Origin: Pullichristensenella sp963930055
Lineage (GTDB): Bacteria; Bacillota; Clostridia; Christensenellales; Aristaeellaceae
Direction: 5' to 3'
Assembly (NCBI GenBank): GCA_963930055.1
Contig: CAWVKS010000007.1
Span: 248,001 to 312,000, forward strand
Length of the DNA stretch: 64,000 bases
Made by a program: the position numbers and the translations under genes
Notes under the pieces: model-generated
What the model was told of the DNA's origin: nothing
The model's database searches: none
The model's input: only the letters and a program-made list of their open reading frames with translations
In this document: piece after piece, positions 1-7,530 of the stretch
Layout of the letters: the number at the start of each line of letters is the position of its first letter
How positions within the stretch are numbered: the stretch's first letter is position 1

Positions 1-948
1 GGGAGCGCCTCCCCCACCGCTTCCTATTACGGCGGCTTTTTCGGCTACGACCCCTTTGACTTCTTCTTCGGCGGCTACGACGGCTACGACGACGCGCCCA
101 CGCCGCGCGGCAGCGACGCGGTTTCAGCCTCCGGCATCGACATGGAGGGCGGCAGCCTGGTGCTCAGCGCCAGCGGCGACGGCCTGCGCGCCGACGGGGC
201 GCTGACGGTGCGCGGCGGGGCGCTCTCCATCGCCTGCGGCGAAAGCGGGCTGCGCGCGGGCGGCGAACTGGACGTCCTGGGCGGCGTCCTCTGGGTGGAC
301 GAGTGCGAGACCGGCCTGACGGGCGCGGAGGTCAGCGTGGAAAACGCCGAGGCGTCCATCGTCAGCGCCGGGGAGGGCGTGCGCGCCGATTCCGGGCGCG
401 GCGGCAGCGTGCGCGTGCTGGAGGGGGCGAAGCTGGCCATCGCCTCCGGCGGCGACGGCATAACGGCGGGCGCGGACGTGGAGCTGCGCGGCGGCGAGAT
501 AAGCGTCTGGTGCTCCGGCAGGAGCGGCGCGCCCCTGGACGCCGGCGGCGCGGTGTACACAGACGGCGGCACGCTCATCGCCGCGGGCAGGGGCGACGGC
601 GGGCAGGTCGACGAAGATTCCGCGCAGTGCGCGCTGCGGGCGCGCTTCAACGGCACGCTGCGCGCGGGCGCGCGCGTGGTGGTGGAAAACGGGAGCGGCG
701 AGGCGGTGTTCTCCTTCGACGCGGAAGAGGACTTTTCCCGCCTGCTCGTGACCTCCCCGGCGATCCGCCAGGGCGAAACCTATACGCTGTATGTCGAAGG
801 CGAGGCGCTGGGCGTAGCCACGGTGGACGGCGCGGAGACGTATTTCCGCGGCGCCTTCACCGACGGGGACGACGAGGACGACGAACGCGGCGGGGATGAC
901 GCCCAGGGCGCGCAACCGTCCAGGGAAAGCGGCGCGGAGCGCATCTGA
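1..948 (+). CDS. Carbohydrate-binding beta-helix protein (Cthe_2159/DUF4353-like), 5' partial
   Basis: The frame is open from base 1 to a TGA at 946-948, so the start lies outside the window. The visible 315 residues begin with a Gly/Tyr/Phe/Asp-rich stretch. Short repeating units follow, of the type 'GDGLRADGALTVRGG', ending in a compact beta domain and a charged acidic C-terminus (DGDDEDDERGGDD). The alternation of G-D-G-h-x-A turns with short strands is typical of the Cthe_2159 family, a right-handed beta-helix that binds acidic polysaccharide at the cell surface. The assignment rests on this repeat pattern, and the signal peptide cannot be checked. The protein probably acts outside the cell. 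A strong terminator follows the stop codon, so this is the last gene of its transcript. Confidence 0.7.
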   Translation, partial: GSASPTASYYGGFFGYDPFDFFFGGYDGYDDAPTPRGSDAVSASGIDMEGGSLVLSASGDGLRADGALTVRGGALSIACGESGLRAGGELDVLGGVLWVDECETGLTGAEVSVENAEASIVSAGEGVRADSGRGGSVRVLEGAKLAIASGGDGITAGADVELRGGEISVWCSGRSGAPLDAGGAVYTDGGTLIAAGRGDGGQVDEDSAQCALRARFNGTLRAGARVVVENGSGEAVFSFDAEEDFSRLLVTSPAIRQGETYTLYVEGEALGVATVDGAETYFRGAFTDGDDEDDERGGDDAQGAQPSRESGAERI

Positions 949-963
949 CGGCCCAAAACGCAG

Positions 964-1010
964 CCGCCCCGCCCCCGGCAGGCATCCATCCGGGAGGCGG
1001 GACGGTTTTT
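964..1010 (+). terminator. Rho-independent terminator of the beta-helix gene
   Basis: A GC-rich stem (964-978 with 990-1005, with a G-U pair) is followed by five T residues, 16 bases after the stop codon. Confidence 0.75.
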
Positions 1011-1042
1011 GCGCCCAGGGAAGGCGGCGCGGCCAAAAGGAA

Positions 1043-1080
1043 AGGACGCCCCTGCCCCTTTTCCGGGGCGGGGGCGTCCT
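1043..1080 (-). terminator. Rho-independent terminator (minus strand)
   Basis: A 16-bp stem (1043-1058 with 1065-1080) is followed on the minus strand by a T-rich run. It lies 20 bases past the stop codon of the small membrane protein gene. Confidence 0.75.
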
Positions 1081-1099
1081 TCGCGTCCAGGCGCCTTCC

Positions 1100-1372
1100 T
1101 CAGCGGTCGCGCTCGTGGCGGCGACGCGCCAGCTTATCGAGCTTCTGATAGGTCAGGCCCTGCATGAAGAAGGACAGGCCGATCAAAAGGCCGACGAAGG
1201 CGCAGACGATGATATAGGGCGCAGGCGTGGTGGGCAGACCGAGGAAGGTCGTCAGCGACCCACCGGCGTAAAAGCTCGCTTCCGCGTTGGTAAGGGCGTT
1301 GGCAAGCAGAAAACCGCCGCCGGTGAAGCCCAGGAACACGATCACGCCAAAGACCATGCAGAAAATTCCCAT
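1100..1372 (-). CDS. Small two-helix membrane protein
   Basis: This 90-residue protein starts at the ATG at 1372, preceded by AAAGGAGAT; a longer upstream reading lacks a ribosome binding site. The N-terminal half (MGIFCMVFGVIVFLGF...) is one hydrophobic segment. A second (YIIVCAFVGLLIGLSFF) lies near residues 55-75, followed by a basic tail (KLDKLARRRHERDR) that should be cytoplasmic. The region between is short and polar with Gly, Thr and Ser. I do not recognise the family. It is a single-gene unit with its own consensus promoter and terminator, so it is probably expressed well under ordinary conditions. No function is assigned. Confidence 0.75.
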   Translation of the reverse strand: MGIFCMVFGVIVFLGFTGGGFLLANALTNAEASFYAGGSLTTFLGLPTTPAPYIIVCAFVGLLIGLSFFMQGLTYQKLDKLARRRHERDR

Positions 1373-1405
1373 CGTCAAATCTCCTTTGTTGTACGGGTCT
1401 ACGCT

Positions 1406-1434
1406 ATTATACCCCGTCCGCGCCCGTTCGTCAA
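1406..1434 (-). promoter_or_regulatory. Promoter of the small membrane protein gene
   Basis: On the minus strand, TTGACG (1429-1434), a 17-base spacer, then TATAAT (1406-1411), 33 bases upstream of the start codon. Confidence 0.8.
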
Positions 1435-1469
1435 GCGCGCGCCGGGCGGCAAATGCCGGCAAAACTGTG

Positions 1470-2324
1470 TCAGGCCTCGGGCTGTTCTTCTTCCAGCGTC
1501 TCCAGGGAGGCGGGGTTGAGCATGTACTTGAGCAGCGTGCGCATGGCCACGGCGTAGGACGCGCCGCCGCACACGCGCTCGTCCGTCACCGCGCCCACGG
1601 GCACCATCAGCTGGCGCACGGCCTTGCCCTCCTTGTTGGCGATCACCTGCCGCTCCGGGCGGCCGAGGGCGAGGAACAGGGAGCAGGTGCCGAAGTTATA
1701 GAGGTGATGGTAGATCGAGGGCAGGTTGATGGACATCATGTTGGTGACGAACAGCGAGCAGTGGAAGGGCGAGACCTCGATGATCTTGCCCGGCATGAGG
1801 CCGAAGCGGTCCATGAGCTTGATGAGGCTCACCAGCAGCCAGGGGATGACCGGGATCTTCAAAAAACGGCGCGCGAAGTCCACCGTGCCGTTCTTGTTCT
1901 GCGGCTTGCGGGCGATGCGGATCTGCTCGTTCAGTTTGCGCGCCACGTCGAAGATGGTGTCCGTGGGTTGCAGGTGCAGCTTGATGGCCGCCTCGTCAAG
2001 CCGGCCGTCGCTGGTTTCGCGCAACACCATGTAGGAGATACTGATATCCTTGTGGGCGTAGAGGCGCTTGCCGACCACGAAGCGGTTGAGTTCCGGGTGC
2101 TTGCGCACGGCGCGCACGTAGGCGGCGATGAGGATGGTCATGAAGCTGATGGGCTCCTCGGCGTCGCGGTGCTCGCGGATATAGTCCGCCATGGGCTTGT
2201 ATTCCACGGGGAAGGTGACGAAATTCTGCGCGTCGTTGCGCGTGGTCATGATAAACGGCGTGAACTGCACGATGGGATCGACGTATTCCGGGATCGGGCG
2301 GCCGTCGGGGCGGTAGCCGAACAT
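1470..2324 (-). CDS. 2-oxoacid dehydrogenase E2-like acyltransferase (CAT fold), catalytic motif degenerate
   Basis: The 284-residue protein starts MFGYRPDGRP at 2324 behind AGAGGGGG. An upstream ATG at 2357 has no ribosome binding site. The sequence fits the chloramphenicol-acetyltransferase/E2 catalytic fold: an N-terminal FTPFIMTTRNDAQNF segment, a central LNRFVVGKRLYAHKDISISYMV strand region, and a C-terminal FSP-like SPFHCSLFVTNMMS block. No lipoyl domain is present, so this is a stand-alone CAT-superfamily protein like those often annotated 'E2' in Clostridia. The family active-site motif near the C-terminus is usually HxxxDG. Here it reads DERVCGG, so both the histidine and the aspartate are missing. 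The protein may be catalytically dead or use other chemistry; its substrate is unknown. Confidence 0.7.
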   Translation of the reverse strand: MFGYRPDGRPIPEYVDPIVQFTPFIMTTRNDAQNFVTFPVEYKPMADYIREHRDAEEPISFMTILIAAYVRAVRKHPELNRFVVGKRLYAHKDISISYMVLRETSDGRLDEAAIKLHLQPTDTIFDVARKLNEQIRIARKPQNKNGTVDFARRFLKIPVIPWLLVSLIKLMDRFGLMPGKIIEVSPFHCSLFVTNMMSINLPSIYHHLYNFGTCSLFLALGRPERQVIANKEGKAVRQLMVPVGAVTDERVCGGASYAVAMRTLLKYMLNPASLETLEEEQPEA

Positions 2325-2400
2325 AGCATCCCCCTCTTTTACAAATAATGTACTCATTTTATTTTTACCACAAATCCGCCGGGATTACAAGTCGAACAGG

Positions 2401-2415
2401 CTAACTTGAGGTTAG
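2401..2415. promoter_or_regulatory. Short dyad in a divergent promoter region
   Basis: CTAAC-TTGAG-GTTAG forms a 5-5-5 inverted repeat between the two divergent genes. A minus-strand TATAAT (2419-2424) lies beside it. This is a possible operator; the role is inferred from position only. Confidence 0.35.
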
Positions 2416-2450
2416 AAAATTATATACACGGTTTTCTGAAAATTTCACTC

Positions 2451-2479
2451 TTGACATTGTCTCTTGCACCAGCGATAAT
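2451..2479 (+). promoter_or_regulatory. Promoter of the isomerase gene
   Basis: TTGACA (2451-2456), a 17-base spacer, then GATAAT (2474-2479), about 95 bases before the start codon. Confidence 0.75.
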
Positions 2480-2574
2480 ATAAGAAGTTGAGGTGTACCC
2501 TGACCGCCTTTGCGCAAAGGCTGCGTTAAGGTATGCAGCGGCTGTCTGACTTTGAGTACATGGAGGAGATACGC

Positions 2575-4062
2575 ATGCAGAACATCCCGGAGGTCAAGCT
2601 TGGCATCGTGGCCGTGAGCCGCGACTGCTTCCCCATCACGCTGTCCGAGAGGCGCCGCAAGGCCGTGGTCGCCGCGTTCAAGGCCAAGGGCTATGACATC
2701 TACGAAAGCCCCGTCATCATCGAGGGCGGCATCGACGCCAACGTCATGGAAGCCTATGAGGACATCCAGAAGTCCGGCATCAACGCGCTGGTCGTGTTCC
2801 TGGGCAACTTTGGCCCCGAAGGCCCGGAGACGCTGATCGCCCAGAAGTTCGGCGGCCCGGTGATGTACGTGGCGGCGGCCGAGGAAAACATCGCCGTTTT
2901 GTCCTCTGACCGCGGCGACGCCTACTGCGGCATGCTCAACGCCAGCTACAACCTCAAGCTGAGCGGCATCAACGCCTACATTCCCGAGTATCCCGTGGGC
3001 ACCGCCGAGCAGTGCGCGGACATGATCGAGGAGTTCATCCCCATCGCCCGCACGCTGCTGGCCCTCAAGGATCTGAAGATCATCACCTTCGGCCCGCGCC
3101 CGTTCGACTTCCTGGCCTGCAACGCGCCCATCGCGCCGCTGTTCAAACTGGGCGTCAACATCCAGGAGAATTCCGAGCTGGATCTTCTGGCCGCCTACAA
3201 GGCTCATGCCAATGATCCCCGCATCCCCGCCAAGGTCAAGGAGATGGAGGACGAGCTGGGCGAGGGCAACAAGATGCCCGGCATACTGCCGCGCCTTGCG
3301 CAGTACGAACTGACGCTGCTGGACTGGGTGGAGGCCAACAAGGGCGCCGCCAAGTATGTGGCCATGGCCAACAAGTGCTGGCCCGCGTTCCAGACCGAGT
3401 TCGGCTTCGTGCCCTGCTATGTCAACTCCCGCCTGACCGCCATGGGCATCCCCACGGCGTGCGAAGTGGACATCTACGGCGCGCTGTCTGAGTTCATCGG
3501 CACCTGCGTGACCGGCGAGAGCGTGACGCTGCTCGACATCAACAACTCCGTGCCGGCGGATATGTACAAGGCCTCCATCGAGGGCAAGTACCCCTACCGC
3601 CACAACGAGACCTTCATGGGCTTCCACTGCGGCAATACGCCGATGTGCCGCCTTACCAAGGGCACGATGAAGTACCAGCTGATCATGAAGCGCTCCCTCG
3701 AGCCGGACAAGGAGCCCGACATCACCCGCGGCACCCTCGAGGGCGACATCGTTCCCGGCCCGATCACCTTCTACCGCCTGCAGGCCAACAAGGACAGCGT
3801 GCTCCAGGCCTATGTGGCGCAGGGCGAGATCCTGCCCGTTGCCACCGAGTCCTTCGGCGGCATCGGCGTGTTCGCCATCCCGGAGATGGACCGCTTCTAC
3901 CGCCATGTGCTCATCGGCGGCGGCTACCCGCATCACGGCGCGGTGGCCTTCGGCCATCACGGCAAGGCGCTGTTCAGCATCTTCAAGATGCTGGGCGTGG
4001 ACTGGGTCGGCTACAACCAGCCCAAGGGCGTGCTCTATCCCTCGGAGAACCCCTTCGCGTAA
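2575..4062 (+). CDS. L-fucose/L-arabinose isomerase family protein
   Basis: The 495-residue protein starts MQNIPEVKLG at 2575, seven bases after GGAGGAG; two ATGs further upstream lack such a site. It has the family architecture: an N-terminal Rossmann-like region (LGIVAVSRDCFP..., residues 7-170 with LVVFLGNFGPEGPETL), a central domain, and a C-terminal domain with metal- and substrate-site-like residues (NNSVPADMYK, FHCGNTP, the GGGYPHHGAVAFGHHGKAL histidine cluster). Fucose/arabinose isomerases interconvert aldose and ketose sugars in the cytoplasm. The length is close to the family norm, but the exact sugar cannot be read from sequence. It is transcribed alone from a consensus promoter and ends in a terminator. 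Confidence 0.8.
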   Translation: MQNIPEVKLGIVAVSRDCFPITLSERRRKAVVAAFKAKGYDIYESPVIIEGGIDANVMEAYEDIQKSGINALVVFLGNFGPEGPETLIAQKFGGPVMYVAAAEENIAVLSSDRGDAYCGMLNASYNLKLSGINAYIPEYPVGTAEQCADMIEEFIPIARTLLALKDLKIITFGPRPFDFLACNAPIAPLFKLGVNIQENSELDLLAAYKAHANDPRIPAKVKEMEDELGEGNKMPGILPRLAQYELTLLDWVEANKGAAKYVAMANKCWPAFQTEFGFVPCYVNSRLTAMGIPTACEVDIYGALSEFIGTCVTGESVTLLDINNSVPADMYKASIEGKYPYRHNETFMGFHCGNTPMCRLTKGTMKYQLIMKRSLEPDKEPDITRGTLEGDIVPGPITFYRLQANKDSVLQAYVAQGEILPVATESFGGIGVFAIPEMDRFYRHVLIGGGYPHHGAVAFGHHGKALFSIFKMLGVDWVGYNQPKGVLYPSENPFA

Positions 4063-4075
4063 GGAACATTTGCCG

Positions 4076-4107
4076 GCGCCCTTCCCGCTATGGGAGGGGC
4101 GCTTTTT
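4076..4107 (+). terminator. Terminator after the isomerase gene
   Basis: An 11-bp stem (4076-4086 with 4092-4102), a five-base loop and TTTTT. An in-frame ATG at 4090 falls inside this hairpin, which argues against it as the start of the next gene. Confidence 0.85.
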
Positions 4108-4152
4108 CTCGGGACGGGCTTTGCAAACGAACGGCAAAACGGAGGGGGTATT

Positions 4153-4764
4153 TTGGAGATCCGGCTGGGGAAGCTGCGGCGGCGGGACTTTAAGACGGCC
4201 ATCCGCTTTGCCCGCGCGGGCATGCACTTTGAATGGTATACGCAAAACCCGCTGCTTTTGTTCCTCTACGGGCGCTACTTCTGGTGCCTGGAGTTCGCCC
4301 GCGCCACGCAGGCCATCGCCGCCTATCGGGGCGGGACGCTGGCGGGCGTGCTGCTGGCGGAGGTACGCGGCGAAAAAAAGCCGTATCGCCGCTGGTGGCG
4401 GCGGCTGTACGTCCGCCTGTTCGAGGCGGCGCAGGGGCTACTCTTCCGCGGCGGCGGCGACGTCTACGCCCGGGCGAACCGAGAGATGTTTTCGCGCTAC
4501 CGGGAGGCGCACGCGCCGGACGGGGAGATCACCTTCCTCGCCGCCGACCCGGCGCTGGAGGGGCGCGGCGTGGGCACGCTGCTGCTTGCGGAGCTGTCGC
4601 GGCGCGAAGCGGGCAGGGAATTCTTCCTTTATACGGACGACGGCTGCACCTACGCCTTCTACGAACACCGGGGCTTCGAGCGCGCCGGGGAAAAACACAT
4701 CGTCCTGCGCCTGAACGGCAAGGCCGTGCCGCTGCGCTGCTTTCTTTACCGCAAGCGTCTGTGA
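4153..4764 (+). CDS. GNAT-family N-acetyltransferase
   Basis: A TTG start at 4153 (reading MEIRLGKL) is chosen because GGAGGGGG precedes it by a normal distance; the only upstream ATG lies within the preceding terminator. The 203-residue protein has an N-terminal helical part rich in Arg and Trp, then a GNAT core. The core includes GEITFLAADPALEGRGVGTLLLAEL, where the R/Q-x-x-G-x-G/A acetyl-CoA loop is RGVGT, and the usual final 'YEHRGFER' strand. It should transfer an acetyl group from acetyl-CoA to an unknown small molecule or protein. Spacing from the isomerase terminator suggests separate expression. Confidence 0.8.
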   Translation: MEIRLGKLRRRDFKTAIRFARAGMHFEWYTQNPLLLFLYGRYFWCLEFARATQAIAAYRGGTLAGVLLAEVRGEKKPYRRWWRRLYVRLFEAAQGLLFRGGGDVYARANREMFSRYREAHAPDGEITFLAADPALEGRGVGTLLLAELSRREAGREFFLYTDDGCTYAFYEHRGFERAGEKHIVLRLNGKAVPLRCFLYRKRL

Positions 4765-4783
4765 GGGCGGCTTCGCGCCGGAT

Positions 4784-4807
4784 GGGGGCGTCCGCCCCTG
4801 TTTTTTT
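4784..4807 (+). terminator. Terminator after the acetyltransferase gene
   Basis: A short GGGGC/GCCCC stem followed by seven T residues, 20 bases past the stop codon. Confidence 0.65.
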
Positions 4808-4847
4808 CGCCTGTGGGGCGAAAATCGTTACGATTTCCCTTTTGTGG

Positions 4848-4876
4848 TTGACAATATATTTCAAATGTGATACAAT
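4848..4876 (+). promoter_or_regulatory. Promoter of the SH3-repeat lysozyme gene
   Basis: TTGACA (4848-4853), 17-base spacer, TACAAT (4871-4876). A small palindrome, AAATCGT/ACGATTT (4822-4836), lies just upstream and may be an operator. Confidence 0.75.
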
Positions 4877-4941
4877 TCGTAATATCATTCGGATTTTCGT
4901 CATACTTTTGAAATATTTGCCGCACGAAAGGAGAACCCGAC

Positions 4942-7200
4942 ATGCACATACGAGGCTGGAAGCGCCTTCTGGCGCTGACGATGGCGCTGGCGACCCTGCT
5001 GGCGACGCCGGCACTGGCGGAACGCGCCGCCTATGTATCCGACTACGCCGCCCCCGTTTATGCCGACGCTTCCTTTGGCGAGCGCATCGGCTCCATCGCC
5101 CGCGGTTCCTACCTGACGGTCAACGCCGAGACAAACGGCGTGGCGGACATCACCTATTACGGCAAGGACGGCTATATGCCTGTCTCCGCGCTGACGTATG
5201 TGCAGGGCGAGGCCGAGGACGCGGTGTTGACCCGCCAGACGCGCTTTTACCAGTCGCCGGACAAAAACAGCGCCTACGGCCCCCTGGACGCGGGCACGGC
5301 GGTGCGGCTGATGTCCGTAAACGGCGACTGGGCGATGATCGAATACAACGAGCACATAGGCTTTGTGATGCGCTCCGACCTCCGCACCGAAAGCGAGGGC
5401 GGCGCGCAGGCGACCGCCGCGCCCGAGCCCGAGCAGGGCGGCGCGGTCGTGCGCGAGACGTTCTCCGCCATCGTCAACCGGGACGGCGCTTACGTCTACC
5501 GCGAGCGCTCCACCGCCTCCCAGCGCATGCAGGTGGCCAGGGGGCGCGCCCTCACCGTCGTCGCCTACAACGACGAATGGGCGCAGGTCTATAACGGTTC
5601 CGCCTACGCCTTCATCCCCCGCGCGGACATCGACCGCGTGGAGGACGTGACCGCGCAGCCCACCGTCTCCCCCACCGCCACGCCTGAGCCTGAGCAGGGC
5701 GGCGCGGTCGTGCGCGAGACGTTCTCCGCCATCGTCAACCGGGACGGCGCTTACGTCTACCGCGAGCGCTCCACCGCCTCCCAGCGCATGCAGGTGGCCA
5801 GGGGGCGCGCCCTCACCGTCGTCGCCTACAACGACGAATGGGCGCAGGTCTATAACGGTTCCGCCTACGCCTTCATCCCCCGCGCGGACATCGACCGCGT
5901 GGAGGACGTGACCGCGCAGCCCACCGTCTCCCCCACCGCCACGCCTGAGCCTGAGCAGGGCGGCGCGGTCGTGCGCGAGACGTTCTCCGCCATCGTCAAC
6001 CGGGACGGCGCTTACGTCTACCGCGAGCGCTCCACCGCCTCCCAGCGCATGCAGGTGGCCAGGGGGCGCGCCCTCACCGTCGTCGCCTACAACGACGAAT
6101 GGGCGCAGGTCTATAACGGTTCCGCCTACGCCTTCATCCCCCGCGCGGACATCGACCGCGTGGAGGACGTGACCGCGCAGCCCACTGTTTCCCCCACCGC
6201 CACGCCTGAGCCTGAGCAGGGCGGCGCGGTCGTGCGCGAGACGTTCTCCGCCATCGTCAACCGGGACGGCGCTTACGTCTACCGCGAGCGCTCCACCGCC
6301 TCCCAGCGCATGCAGGTGGCCAGGGGGCGCGCCCTCACCGTCGTCGCCTACAACGACGAATGGGCGCAGGTCTATAACGGTTCCGCCTACGCCTTCATCC
6401 CCCGCACGGACATCGACCGCGTGGAGGACGTGACCGCGCAGCCTACCGTCGCGCCCACCGCCACGCCTGAGCCTGAGCAGGGCGGGGACGTCGTGCGCGA
6501 AACGTTCACCGCCACCGTCACCAAACAGGGCGCGCGCGTCTACCAGTCCGCCTCCACGGACGCGGCCAGCGAGGAACTCGCCTACGGCGCCACCGTGACC
6601 GTCGTGGCCTACGACGACACCTGGGCGCAGCTCGCCGGCGACGGGCGCTATGGCTTCACCCAGCGGGAGAACCTCACGCGCGGCGCGGCCACGGCCACGC
6701 CGACCCCCGCGCCCACGCCCACGCCGGGCGGCGGCTCCTCCTTTGACGAGGCTGTGGAAAGCGGCGACTATTCCAACGAGGAGCTGACGTTCCTCTACCT
6801 GACCCGAGAGGCCGGGCTCAACACCGCCGCCGCCTGCGGCCTGCTGGCCAACATCAAGGCCGAATCGTCCTTCCGCCCCACGGCCTATAACCCCAACGGC
6901 GGCAGCTACGGCATCTGTCAGTGGACGGGCGGGCGCAAGACGCGCCTGCAGAACTACTGCGAGGACAATGGGCTGGACTACACCACGCTCCACGGTCAGC
7001 TGCAATTCCTCGAGTATGAGCTGCAGAACAATTACTCGAAGGTCTGGAAGTACATCACCGCCGTGGACAACACCGCGGACGGCGCTTACGACGCGGGCTA
7101 CTACTTCTGCTATCACTTTGAAGTGCCCGCCAACCGCGCCAGCCGTTCCGCCTCGCGCGGCGAGACTGCCCGCGACACCTACTGGCCGAAGTACGCCTGA
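4942..7200 (+). CDS. Secreted SH3-repeat protein with C-terminal phage-type lysozyme domain
   Basis: The 752-residue protein starts at an ATG after AAAGGAGAA. Residues 1-27 form a signal peptide ending in ALA. Two SH3-like segments follow (residues about 30-150). Then come four almost identical 87-residue SH3 units and a fifth, divergent unit, joined by Pro/Thr/Glu linkers (TATPEPEQGG). After a final TPTPAPTPTP linker, the last about 140 residues resemble the phage-tail lysozyme family: LTREAGLNTAAACGLLANIKAESSF..., with the catalytic Glu likely in KAES, and SYGICQWTGGRKTRL. It is likely an exported peptidoglycan hydrolase that binds the wall through its SH3 units, acting in cell-wall remodelling. 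It is monocistronic. Confidence 0.85.
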   Translation: MHIRGWKRLLALTMALATLLATPALAERAAYVSDYAAPVYADASFGERIGSIARGSYLTVNAETNGVADITYYGKDGYMPVSALTYVQGEAEDAVLTRQTRFYQSPDKNSAYGPLDAGTAVRLMSVNGDWAMIEYNEHIGFVMRSDLRTESEGGAQATAAPEPEQGGAVVRETFSAIVNRDGAYVYRERSTASQRMQVARGRALTVVAYNDEWAQVYNGSAYAFIPRADIDRVEDVTAQPTVSPTATPEPEQGGAVVRETFSAIVNRDGAYVYRERSTASQRMQVARGRALTVVAYNDEWAQVYNGSAYAFIPRADIDRVEDVTAQPTVSPTATPEPEQGGAVVRETFSAIVNRDGAYVYRERSTASQRMQVARGRALTVVAYNDEWAQVYNGSAYAFIPRADIDRVEDVTAQPTVSPTATPEPEQGGAVVRETFSAIVNRDGAYVYRERSTASQRMQVARGRALTVVAYNDEWAQVYNGSAYAFIPRTDIDRVEDVTAQPTVAPTATPEPEQGGDVVRETFTATVTKQGARVYQSASTDAASEELAYGATVTVVAYDDTWAQLAGDGRYGFTQRENLTRGAATATPTPAPTPTPGGGSSFDEAVESGDYSNEELTFLYLTREAGLNTAAACGLLANIKAESSFRPTAYNPNGGSYGICQWTGGRKTRLQNYCEDNGLDYTTLHGQLQFLEYELQNNYSKVWKYITAVDNTADGAYDAGYYFCYHFEVPANRASRSASRGETARDTYWPKYA
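5431..6474 (+). repeat. Four tandem 261-bp coding repeats
   Basis: Unit starts are at 5431, 5692, 5953 and 6214, with an exact 261-bp (87-codon) period. Copies differ at only a few bases, including third positions. A fifth, divergent unit begins at 6475. Confidence 0.95.
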
Positions 7201-7209
7201 CAAAGCGCA

Positions 7210-7238
7210 AATGCTCCCCCGCCGCATGGGGGAGCGTT
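7210..7238 (+). repeat. Left copy of the duplicated terminator flanking MITE copy 1
   Basis: This 29-bp stem-loop (GCTCCCCC/GGGGGAGC) is the original terminator of the lysozyme gene but lacks the T tail, because the element begins directly after it. It matches 7440-7468 at 28 of 29 bases. Confidence 0.85.
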
Positions 7239-7439
7239 CAGGATGTTGACAAAGTCAACAGACTGGCAGAGCGTTGAGAAAGCCTGCAAGCCAAGGAAGC
7301 TGTACTTGCAGCCAAGGGAGCTTACTTAGACGTAAGTGACCGCAGGATGCAAGTGCAGCTGACGTAGGAAGCAAAAATCGCTTCTGATTTTTTGTATATC
7401 AGAGCGATTTTTGCGGTTGTAGGCTTTGTCAGCGCTCTG
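7239..7439. mobile_element. 201-bp MITE-like element, copy 1
   Basis: Non-coding, and identical to 9731-9931 except for one base that I can see. The ends are imperfect inverted repeats starting CAG: CAGGATGTTGACAAAG at the left, and CAGAGCGCTGACAAAG read inward from the right. An internal hairpin (7371-7414, GCAAAAATCGC arms) fills the right third. It encodes nothing, so it would depend on a transposase in trans. The CAG-starting ends and palindromic target recall IS1182-type elements, but the parent is not proven. Confidence 0.85.
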
Positions 7440-7475
7440 AACGCTCCCCCGCCGCATGGGGGAGCGTTTTTTTTG
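7440..7475 (+). terminator. Right copy of the duplicated terminator, with T tail
   Basis: The second copy of the 29-bp hairpin (7440-7468) continues into eight T residues (7467-7474). It is probably the active terminator now. Confidence 0.8.
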
Positions 7476-7530
7476 CATGCCTTTGGCAAGCGCGGGAAAG
7501 GAGGGCCTGCCTTGCCCGCGCCCCGGGCGC

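Noticed and set aside
2401..4245. A 614-codon open frame on the minus strand over the isomerase gene
   Set aside because: It is antisense to a clear enzyme gene with good ribosome binding site and terminator; GC-rich codon bias of the real gene opens this frame. The product is His/Gly/Leu-rich with no domain.
5431..6474. CRISPR-like or intergenic repeat array
   Set aside because: The repeats are coding, contiguous and 261 bp long with no spacers. No CRISPR array or cas gene was seen anywhere in the window.
4900..7227. A 775-codon minus-strand frame over the SH3-repeat gene
   Set aside because: It follows the 261-bp DNA repeats passively and has no start signal; the plus-strand protein has signal peptide, domains and promoter.
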